A stretch of DNA of 64,000 nucleotides, taken from Psychrobacter sp. NG254 (GTDB lineage: Bacteria > Pseudomonadota > Gammaproteobacteria > Pseudomonadales > Moraxellaceae). Made by a program: the position numbers and the translations under genes. The DNA is taken from assembly GCF_015277735.1 (NCBI RefSeq), contig NZ_JADHDA010000004.1, positions 1-64,000 of the forward strand, read 5' to 3'. This document shows positions 1 through 7,800 of this stretch, one piece after another (position 1 is the first letter of the stretch; every line of letters starts with the position of its first letter). The notes below the pieces were generated by a model. It ran no database searches. It was given only the letters and a program-made list of their open reading frames with translations, and was not told the DNA's origin.

Positions 1-77
1 CCAAAAATATACTCGCGGTCGGGCTTGACCGTCTTTAGTAGGAATCCCCTTCACTTTTAGGGAGGGGAGGAAGTCAA
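1..77 (+). mobile_element. Right end of an IS200/IS605-family element with the C-terminal end of its OrfB/TnpB (partial)
   Basis: Bases 1-60 read in frame to a stop as the last 19 residues of a protein ending in RNPLHF. The stop is followed by the short hairpin (TCCCCTT...AGGGGA) and GGAGGAAGTCAA typical of the right end of IS605-type elements, where the tnpB stop lies inside the terminal hairpin. The rest of the element lies left of the window. The call rests on this remembered end signature and a very short peptide. TCAA at 74-77 would be the likely boundary. Confidence 0.5.
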
Positions 78-763
78 AAGGTAAGCGTAAGGCGTGATTT
101 CGTTCAAGGTACGGTTTGCGCACTGTGTGTGCTCATAAAACCAATCAATATAGGACAGTCCTTTATGCGTAAGGGCTGATCTATAGCTGACTATTACGTT
201 GAGTTTCTTGGTTTTTGATCGCAAGGTGCAAAGTGGCTTGGAAAGTGTTCTCTGACCATACAAAAAATAAAATATTAAGAGTCAATAAATATTTGGTTCA
301 ATTTAAACATGGAATATTGGAAAATAACCATTCATCATTGCAAGTTTTTAACATTTATAGGCTAGCATTTGACGAGAGGCTGATGTATGGATAAATTAAA
401 GTGCGTAGATTACCAGTATTTAGAGGTAAACAAAAGATGTTCTGTCTAAATATTTTGTATGACACAATGAAATAAAATGATTTGGAATTTTGAAATCGAT
501 TAAGCGCTATTGAATAGTAGTCATTAAAAGGTATTTTACATAAGCTATAGTCAAGTCTATATAAATCCGCTACATCGTCATCCTCGCTAAGCATACTAAT
601 GTATAACTTGCACTCAGTTTCCTTGTATCGAAATTATATTGAACTGACTATACCAGTCATGATGACTGTATTGGTGAGGCAAAAAATAGTTTTATGCGAA
701 GGCTGTACTGTGGGTCAGTATTGCCTCCGCATAAAGACAAGGAAAAGGTAGACAAATACCTGA
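78..763. other. Gene-poor region with a dispersed repeat
   Basis: No convincing gene. Minus-strand open frames of 68 codons (57-263) and 79 codons (355-594) have no family resemblance I recognise. The first overlaps the IS end and the second starts inside a dispersed repeat (546-652), so neither is annotated as coding. The first could be the remnant of a gene cut by the IS insertion. Confidence 0.5.
546..652. repeat. Dispersed ~107-bp MITE-like repeat, copy 1
   Basis: It begins TATAGTCAAG and ends GAACTGACTATA, so the ends are inverted copies of one another (TATAGT...ACTATA). Its interior (CCTCGCTAAGC, TTGCACTCAGTTTCCTTGT) aligns with copies at 1415-1521, 3330-3439 and about 29388-29495. No coding capacity. 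Confidence 0.6.
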
Positions 764-1297
764 TTACCACATCAAATCATCTGGGATGACATAAGCGGCA
801 TAAGGATCGTCTTCTGCCAATGCTTCTTCGGCAGTATCATTAGACACCACCATAAAGCCTTCCATCTTTGAATCAATACGGTCAGCGAGTGGGCGAGGGA
901 GCAGTGCATAGCTGTCCTCTAAGCGTGCAATCACCACATGACCTGCCACGATTTGATCATATAGCTTTTGGGTAATGGCAATCTTTTTAACTTTAGACTC
1001 ATCGACGAACTGATAGCTGACCTCGCCTTGTGTATCCGTAATTTGATGCTGCTTAATCATTTGGATAATATTGGCTTTTAGGGCTTTTTCTTCTAGTGCC
1101 TGCTGTTTTTCTTGATTGAGCTTTTGATCTTTCTCCAGTTTTTTTGCTTGTGCCTCTGCCAGTGCTTTTTTCGTCTCTAAGCTTTCTGAATCGCCCGTAC
1201 GTTTGGCATGTTGAGTTTGCTTGCTGATTTTATTGGCTTTTTTGCTATCAACCAATCCAGCCTTTAATAATTGAGCTTGTAGGGCGTTTTTTGCCAT
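764..1297 (-). CDS. DUF2058 family protein (YaiL-like)
   Basis: A 177-residue cytosolic protein of unknown function. It follows the E. coli YaiL (DUF2058) pattern along its length: an N-terminal MAKNALQAQLLKAGLVDSKK block, a charged Lys/Glu/Gln-rich helical stretch at about residues 30-75 that is likely a coiled coil, a central block ending in IARLEDSYALLP, and the diagnostic C-terminus DDPYAAYVIPDDLMW. The length is normal for the family and the ATG start matches the family N-terminus. No operon partner: the neighbours are the repeat-rich left end and a divergent stress-protein gene. The family assignment is firm; the biochemical role is unknown. Confidence 0.9.
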   Translation of the reverse strand: MAKNALQAQLLKAGLVDSKKANKISKQTQHAKRTGDSESLETKKALAEAQAKKLEKDQKLNQEKQQALEEKALKANIIQMIKQHQITDTQGEVSYQFVDESKVKKIAITQKLYDQIVAGHVVIARLEDSYALLPRPLADRIDSKMEGFMVVSNDTAEEALAEDDPYAAYVIPDDLMW

Positions 1298-1723
1298 AAT
1301 CCAATCACCTAAATAACGATAGTTAAATCACAAATGCTAAAAAACATATTGTAGCAAACTTTACCAGCGCTTGTGGTTAGACAATGACCAGAGTTTATAG
1401 AGGCATCAATATAATATAGTCGAACCACTCTTAAAGTGTTACGGCGTTAAACTCGCTTAGCCTACTACTGTAGTACTTGCGCTCGTCCGCCTTGTACCAT
1501 TTTTAACATTGATTGACTATACTCTTGTAAACCATAAGTAATGCTAGGACTAGCACATTTCTGATGATGGCAAAAGCGTATACATCACTGGATGAAGCCG
1601 CCTAAATTGGTTATCATCGAATTAAGGAATATATTTTCTATGAATGTCTCCCCAATAAAAGGCCTAGCTTGGTTAAGTATGACCAGCTGTATAGGATTAA
1701 ATAACTCAATCTAAGGACAGATT
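1298..1723. other. Divergent intergenic region with repeat copy 2
   Basis: It separates the DUF2058 gene from the universal stress gene and holds repeat copy 2 (1415-1521). No open frame of note. The ribosome-binding site AAGGA just before position 1724 belongs to the downstream gene. Confidence 0.5.
1415..1521. repeat. Dispersed ~107-bp MITE-like repeat, copy 2
   Basis: It starts TATAGTCGAACCACTC and ends TTGATTGACTATA, exactly the same length as copy 1. The inner part (AACTCGCTTAGCCTACTA, CTGTAGTACTTGCGCTCG, CCTTGTA) is the best conserved and matches the other copies. The ends are inverted. Confidence 0.65.
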
Positions 1724-2587
1724 ATGACAACATCACAGCACATTTTGGCCTGTATTGATGGCTCGGCAGTGACTGAATCCGTTTGTGACTATGCAGCATG
1801 GTATGCCAGCAAGCTCAATTTGCCTGTTGGGATATTACACGTCAGCGACATACCGGCATCGAGCAGACGAGACTTATCAGGAGCGATAGGGGTAAACAGC
1901 CGCCAGTTTTTGTTAGAGGAGCTGTCCCAATTAGATGAACAACGCGCCAAAGTGGTCAACAGCTATAGCAATGCATTGGTACAAGATGCCAAAAGCCATG
2001 TTCAGAGCAGCTTTGCAGAGGTGGGTGTTCGTGTCTATCAACGTCATGGCAAATTGCTGCCCAGTATCGAGCATTTCAAAGATGAAAACCGTGCCATTGT
2101 GATGGGACGCCGCGGAGAAGATCATAAGAATAGTCGGATCAATATTGGCAGCCAAATCGAAACCGTTGCCCGCGGCTCAGAGGTGCCGATACTTATTTGC
2201 TCAGAGAAATTTGAAGAGCCAAGCTCTTATATGATTGCCTTTGATGGTAGCAAAACCTCTATTAAGGCTGCATGGATGGTGGGAAAAAGTCCATTATTAA
2301 AAGGCTTGAAAGGTCATATTGTCATGGTAGGTAACCATAATGATGCCGCCAAGCAAAGCATGAGTGCGGCAGCGGCGCAACTAGAAGATGCAGGATTCAT
2401 TGTCGAAGCGCATCATATATCTGCTGCTGATGCCGTTGATGGACTGTTAACGTTTCAACTTGAGTATGATATCGATATTATGATAGTGGGGGCGTATGGT
2501 CATTCTAAATGGCAGCAATTGTTTCTAGGTAGTACCACGACAGAAATCATCGCCAGTACCTTGTCTCCTGTAATCTTAGTACGATAA
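1724..2587 (+). CDS. Tandem-domain universal stress protein
   Basis: A 287-residue cytosolic protein made of two Usp (UspA-like) domains, about residues 5-155 and 167-287. Each ends with the nucleotide-binding loop of ATP-binding Usp proteins: GRRG starting at residue 128 followed by INIGSQ, and GAYG starting at residue 256 followed by FLGSTTT. This agrees with the G-2X-G-9X-G(S/T) pattern. The N-terminal strand ILACIDGS and the second-domain MIAFDGS are also typical. The two-domain architecture resembles E. coli UspE and similar Acinetobacter/Psychrobacter proteins. AAGGACAG precedes the ATG. A stress-protective or signalling role is known for the family; the ligand here is not provable. Confidence 0.9.
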   Translation: MTTSQHILACIDGSAVTESVCDYAAWYASKLNLPVGILHVSDIPASSRRDLSGAIGVNSRQFLLEELSQLDEQRAKVVNSYSNALVQDAKSHVQSSFAEVGVRVYQRHGKLLPSIEHFKDENRAIVMGRRGEDHKNSRINIGSQIETVARGSEVPILICSEKFEEPSSYMIAFDGSKTSIKAAWMVGKSPLLKGLKGHIVMVGNHNDAAKQSMSAAAAQLEDAGFIVEAHHISAADAVDGLLTFQLEYDIDIMIVGAYGHSKWQQLFLGSTTTEIIASTLSPVILVR

Positions 2588-2665
2588 ACACTCAATAAAT
2601 ACCATCTCTAAGGCGTGTTGTTATCTTTTAATTAAGAACGCGCTCTAATATCTTTGGAATACTTT

Positions 2666-3334
2666 ATGCGTCTCAATGCAGATTTTTCACAACGCGCGTC
2701 TCTAGCACCTGAATCCCATCAGTGGGTAAAATCTCCTCAAAATGGTGTCGAGCGCATCATGCTCGATCGAATAGGAGAAGAGAAAGCCCGCGCTACCAGC
2801 TTGGTACGATATGCGCCCAGCTCTTACTTCCCGCATCATTTACATCCGAGCGGTGAAGAGATTTTGGTGTTGTCTGGGACTTTTTCTGCAGATGACCAGC
2901 ATTACCCAGCAGGCTGGTACTTGCGTAATCCACCCGCTTCAGGTCACACGCCTTATAGTGATGAGGGTGCAGTTATTTTTGTTAAGCTGCGTCAGATGTC
3001 CTCGGATGAATCTGACTATGTGGCGATCGATACCCAAGATAGCGCTCATTGGCAGCAACACGGTACCCGTGAGGTTTGCCCTTTGTTTTTAGATGATAAT
3101 GAGCAGGTGAGCTTACAACGTATCAATGCAGACGAGCAGCTATTTAATGAACCTGTCAGTGGCGGGGCGGAGCTTTTGGTGCTGGCAGGTATACTCATAG
3201 ATGGTGGGCAAGTGTATTCGCGTGGTGGGTGGATACGTCTGCCTACCGATGAGCATCCGCAGATCAAAGCAGGCCTAGAAGGCGCTACGCTGTATCTCAA
3301 GACAGGGCATCTCGATCAAGTGATCGGGCTATAG
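2666..3334 (+). CDS. Cupin-domain protein, ChrR-like, two cupin halves
   Basis: A 222-residue soluble protein from the ATG at 2666. An in-frame TTG exists at 2654, but the GGA at 2656-2658 sits at the right distance for 2666. The first half has a cupin core with metal-ligand-like residues (SSYFPHHLHPSGEEILVLSGTF, then the GWYLRNPPASGHTPYS strand), as in the ChrR/anti-ECF-sigma cupin family. The second half (about 130-220: ELLVLAGILIDGGQVYSRGGWIRLP) repeats the fold without the histidines, so it is probably a degenerate second cupin. No sigma-factor gene is adjacent, so an anti-sigma role is not supported. A metal-dependent enzyme or sensor role is possible. The stop codon TAG lies inside a dispersed repeat (3330-3439). 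Confidence 0.8.
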   Translation: MRLNADFSQRASLAPESHQWVKSPQNGVERIMLDRIGEEKARATSLVRYAPSSYFPHHLHPSGEEILVLSGTFSADDQHYPAGWYLRNPPASGHTPYSDEGAVIFVKLRQMSSDESDYVAIDTQDSAHWQQHGTREVCPLFLDDNEQVSLQRINADEQLFNEPVSGGAELLVLAGILIDGGQVYSRGGWIRLPTDEHPQIKAGLEGATLYLKTGHLDQVIGL

Positions 3335-3439
3335 TTAATCCTCCATAAGTTAGATACGGTGTCAGTTTCGCTGAACCTACTATCTGTAATATGTTCACTC
3401 GGCTTCCTTGTGTCTAAATAATATTGAACCGACCACATA
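3330..3439. repeat. Dispersed MITE-like repeat, copy 3, overlapping the cupin gene's stop codon
   Basis: It runs from TATAGTTAATCC to TTGAACCGACCACATA (110 bp). Interior blocks TTTCGCTGAACCTACTAT, CTGTAA, TTCACTCGGCTTCCTTGT align with copies 1 and 2. The first bases supply the TAG stop of the upstream cupin gene. Confidence 0.55.
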
Positions 3440-4490
3440 GCGGATAGGTTCAATATGTTTTATGCATTCGCTATTTTTAGTCCATTCAGACAATCAATTC
3501 AGATTGCCTCCTTTATTAATGTGCTACTCGTACAGATTTTTCTTATGTACTTTGCTGCTATAGAGATAATCTGCAAATACTTGTGTCAGCAGCACAGACT
3601 CGACTTTGAAGTAAGTCAGTTATATCAATTACTTTTCAGTCGTTGGCTATCTTTTGTGGGCTCAGCCTATGGTTGAGAAAAAATCTATTTTCATTTCCTC
3701 TTTTGAAGTATCTCCGCTTAATTAAAAACTCAATCACCCACCTCTTAAACTGCCTCGATATCCATTGATGCTCAGTGATGCAGAAGTGTGGTCACATTAT
3801 TTGTACCTACAGCACCGTTTTTTCATTCAAACAGTAAGTGTAATTTTGTCGATTGATAATCGCTTACCTAGAATGATTAATTTAAGTACATGTCACTAAA
3901 TAGGTATCAAAAATCAGCTTTTCGAGCCAAAAATAATGCAGAAAATCATCTAATTTTTCCAATTTCATCTAATAAAATGCAGGTAAAGATATTTTTTGTT
4001 AATTTTTTATAATGTATTCAATTTTTGATATATTTTAAATTTAATAAAAATTAAACGCAGTTAAGTATTATTAAATAGTGAGGCTCTGTAGCTGTTTATT
4101 TGAAATGCCTAATTTATTGGGATGAGTAGATAGCATCCATCTTATAACAAATAACTTTACCAACTATTACAAGAGATTAAGCGGTTACTTCTAAGGGGAT
4201 GTGGCATATTTCATGGCTTGATTACTAGCTGAAAAATTCAAATATAATGCCCAATATCCAATAAATTTAATATGTAAATTATATTTATTATCATAAATAT
4301 AATTTACATATATATAAAACTAATTATATTGAACGATAAACAAATATAGCTATTATGAAGATAGGGTAATGAAAATGATAAGCGAATTATTATCTTTGTA
4401 ATGTATGTCTGTTTATTTTTGATTTAGATTTCTAGTAAACCAGAGCATGCATTTGTAACTTTATATCATGTGTACAGGGAGTACCGTACT
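3440..4490. other. Long AT-rich region upstream of the adhesin locus
   Basis: About 1.05 kb with very high A+T and no convincing gene. A 73-codon open frame at 3455-3676 lacks a good ribosome-binding site and family likeness. The region holds the large perfect palindrome at 4270-4311. Its size, composition and position suggest a regulatory region for the adhesin block (possibly silenced by H-NS/MvaT-like proteins), but no specific promoter can be assigned with certainty. Confidence 0.5.
4270..4311. promoter_or_regulatory. Perfect 19-bp-arm palindrome, possible operator or cruciform
   Basis: The left arm ATATGTAAATTATATTTAT (4270-4288), a four-base loop TATC and the exactly complementary right arm ATAAATATAATTTACATAT (4293-4311) form a perfect inverted repeat. 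There is no T-tract that would make it a normal terminator. It lies about 180-220 bp before the small frame at 4491 and about 530 bp before the adhesin ATG. Confidence 0.55.
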
Positions 4491-4826
4491 ATGAACAGCA
4501 GGGCCGTACTATTATCGGCTAAAAGAGCCAATTTAGTAGGTTGTGAAGCGACGCAGGCAAATATGGATTTGCTTAACTCCAGTATGATCGACTCATTCAA
4601 AACAATGCCTAAAAAGATAAGTAGTCATGCTGCTTTTTGTTCTAAAAACCATCAATTTCTTTCTCTCATAAAAACATGCTCAATAGCATGTTTGCCTAAA
4701 AGCAATCTCGTTTTCATTCAAAAAATATTAGTTAGTAGAACGCTGTTCTTACCTCATTCAATTTGTCAAATCAGCTGTCGTCTATCGAACGGCTTTAATG
4801 ACACTCATGCAAGATTAATTAACTAA
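4491..4826 (+). CDS. Hypothetical small protein directly upstream of the adhesin
   Basis: A 111-codon open frame from the ATG at 4491 (a GTG at 4470 is also in frame). ACAGGGA lies about ten bases upstream, and the stop is 14 bases before the adhesin ATG. The translation has several cysteines and a basic, mildly hydrophobic composition without signal peptide, transmembrane pattern or recognised domain. It may be a genuine leader gene co-transcribed with the adhesin, or simply open sequence in a long 5' leader. I cannot decide between these. Confidence 0.3.
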   Translation: MNSRAVLLSAKRANLVGCEATQANMDLLNSSMIDSFKTMPKKISSHAAFCSKNHQFLSLIKTCSIACLPKSNLVFIQKILVSRTLFLPHSICQISCRLSNGFNDTHARLIN

Positions 4827-4840
4827 TCAAGGAAGATATT

Positions 4841-7800
4841 ATGAAAAATATAATGGTTAAAGTTAATAGTCAAGTTGAGACAGTTGCTGAGTATCAAATT
4901 GCTACGCAAAGTGGTGCTGCTAAAGTTATTCAAGCTGTCGATAAAACCAATTATGAGCTTTTTGATCTGGACGCTGGGCAAGCACCAAAAAATATTGTCA
5001 CTAAACGTATGGGTAAAGATCTTCATATTTCATTTGAAAATGAAAGTATCGACTCTGACCTGATTATTGAAGGGTTCTATGACGGTATTGATAGTGCATT
5101 GATAGGTATCACGGAAGATGGTAGCTACTCCTATTATGTGCCAAACACTGGCGAAGCAGTAGATGCGGTGACTGAGTTGCAACCCGGTGATATTGAGGGG
5201 CAGACACTTGGTGGAGACTCACAAGCATCTCCTTGGTGGATAGGCGCTGCAAATGGCTCTAATGCCACACCTTGGCTATTAGGTTTAGCGGGTATAGGTA
5301 TTGCAGGTGCTGCACTCTCTGGCGGTGGTAATAACAATAACAATAACAATAATACCGCTCCTGATGCACCAACTGTCGATCCTATCACAGGAGATGACAT
5401 CATCAATGGCAGCGAAGCAACAGATGGTTTTGATGTCACTGGTACAGGTATTACTGGTGATACGATTACTTTAAAAGATGGTAATGGCAACGTTATTGGG
5501 ACTGCTACCGTTGGTGCAGATGGTACGTGGAGTATTCCGGTTGATCAAGATGATGTGGACGCGATGGGTGAAGGGGCAGAGCAGTTAACCATAACTGCAA
5601 CAGATCCTGCTGGTAATGTCAGCGACCCTACGACTATAGATATCAGTGTAGATACGATGGTGCCTGCCACACCGACTCTCGAAATTAATGAAAATGGAAT
5701 GGAGATTACAGGGACTGGAGAGCCTGGTGCTACGATCGAAGTAGACACTGACGATGATGGTGAACCCGATTATACCGCTGTAATCGATGGTGATGGTAAT
5801 TATAGTATTGATACGAGCAGTAACCCATTGATAGATGGTGAAACGATTACGGCTATTGTTGTTGATACTGCGGGTAATGAAAGCGATCCAATTAGTATGA
5901 TGGCGCCGGACATAGATGATGCCGATGCTGACGCCGATGCTGACGCCGATGCTGACGCCGATGCTGACGCCGATGCTGACGCCGATGCTGACGCCGACGC
6001 TGACGCCGACGCTGATGCAGACGCTGACGCTGACGCTGACGCTGACGCTGATTCCGACGCTGATGCTGATGCTGATGCTGATGCTGACGCTGATTCCGAC
6101 GCTGATTCCGACGCTGATGCTGACGCTGATTCCGACGCTGATTCCGACGCTGACGCTGATTCCGACGCTGACGCTGATGCTGACGCTGACGCTGATGCTG
6201 ATGCTGATGCTGACGCTGACGCTGATGCCGACGCTGATGCTGACGCTGACGCTGATGCTGACGCTGACGCTGATGCTGATGCTGATGCTGATGCTGACGC
6301 TGATGCTGATGCTGATGCTGATGCTGATGCTGATGCCGACGCTGATGCCGACGCTGATGCCGATGCAGACGCTGATGCTGACGCCGATGCCGATGCTGAT
6401 GCTGATGCCGACGCTGATGCCGATGCTGATGCCGACGCTGATGCTGATGCTGATGCTGATGCCGATGCAGACGCTGATGCCGATGCCGATGCAGACGCTG
6501 ATGCCGACGCTGATGCCGACGCTGATGCCGACGCTGATGCAGACGCTGATGCCGACGCTGATGCAGACGCTGATGCCGATGCTGATGCTGATGCTGATGC
6601 TGATGCTGATGCTGATGCTGATGCCGACGCTGACGCCGATGCCGATGCCGATGCTGATGCCGACGCTGATGCCGACGCTGATGCCGACGCTGATGCCGAC
6701 GCTGATGCCGACGCTGATGCCGATGCCGATGCAGACGCTGATGCCGATGCAGACGCTGATGCCGATGCCGATGCAGACGCTGATGCCGATGCAGACGCTG
6801 ATGCCGATGCCGATGCCGACGCTGATGCTGATGCTGATGCTGATGCTGATGCCGATGCCGATGCTGATGCTGATGCTGATGCGCCCGTCATCAATGCAGT
6901 CACAGGCGATGACATCATCAATGCGGTTGAAGCAGGTGCTGGGTTTAATGTGACCGGCACAGGCACGGTAGGTGACATCATCACCTTAACCAATGGCGCA
7001 GAGGGTCAGATTGGTGCTTCTGCAATCGTTGATGGTGATGGCAACTGGAGTGTCGCTGTGACCCCAGCAGAGGTTACCGTCATGGGTGAAGGGGACGAAA
7101 CCCTAACCGTCACTGCCACGGACGCCGCTGGTAACTTGCCAAGCGCCAGCAGCACGGTCAATATCGTGGTGGACACGGTAGCGCCTAGCGTGCCAAGTGT
7201 CACAATTGGCAATGGCGATGGCTTCATTACCGCTGACGAGATTGATGTGGATGGCAACGTTGCGGTCACTGTTGGACTGCCAACAGATGCTGTGGCGGGT
7301 GACACGCTTGTGGTCAACGGTGTTGAAACCGAGATCACCCCAGCGAACATCACCGCTGGTAGCATTGTGGTTGACGTCCCAGCTCCAGCTGAAGGTGCTG
7401 AGCTTGAAGTGACAGCAACGATCAAAGATCCTGCTGGTAACGAATCAGATTCGGACATCGTTGAGGCGGTACGTGACACGGTAGCGCCTAGCGTGCCAAG
7501 TGTCACAATTGGCAATGGCGATGGCTTCATTACCGCTGACGAGATTGATGTGGATGGCAACGTTGCGGTCACTGTTGGACTGCCAACAGATGCTGTGGCG
7601 GGTGACACGCTTGTGGTCAACGGTGTTGAAACCGAGATCACCCCAGCGAACATCACCGCTGGTAGCATTGTGGTTGACGTCCCAGCTCCAGCTGAAGGTG
7701 CTGAGCTTGAAGTGACAGCAACGATCAAAGATCCTGCTGGTAACGAATCAGATTCGGACATCGTTGAGGCGGTACGTGACACGGTAGCGCCTAGCGTGCC

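Noticed and set aside
57..263. A 68-codon minus-strand frame next to the IS end
   Set aside because: It overlaps the IS terminus, lacks recognised similarity and has no convincing ribosome-binding site; possibly a truncated gene, but not supportable.
355..594. A 79-codon minus-strand frame
   Set aside because: Its start lies inside a dispersed repeat and the translation has no protein-family character.
2654..2665. TTG start giving four more residues to the cupin protein
   Set aside because: The purine-rich GGA overlaps this start and is correctly placed for the ATG at 2666.
3455..3676. A 73-codon hydrophobic plus-strand frame in the AT-rich region
   Set aside because: It begins just after a dispersed repeat, lacks a good ribosome-binding site, and its hydrophobicity is expected from AT-rich codons.
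5918..6883. The repeat tract as a CRISPR array
   Set aside because: The units are six bases long with no unique spacers, and are in frame inside a coding sequence.
5916..6953. A 345-codon plus-strand frame of Met/Leu/Pro/Thr repeats
   Set aside because: An out-of-frame reading of the same hexanucleotide repeat; the in-frame adhesin with domains on both sides is the real gene.
5800..6993. A 397-codon minus-strand open frame of Ser-Ala repeats across the adhesin tract
   Set aside because: It is the mirror image of the plus-strand GAY-GCN repeat, which leaves several frames free of stops; there is no start context or independent evidence for a protein.
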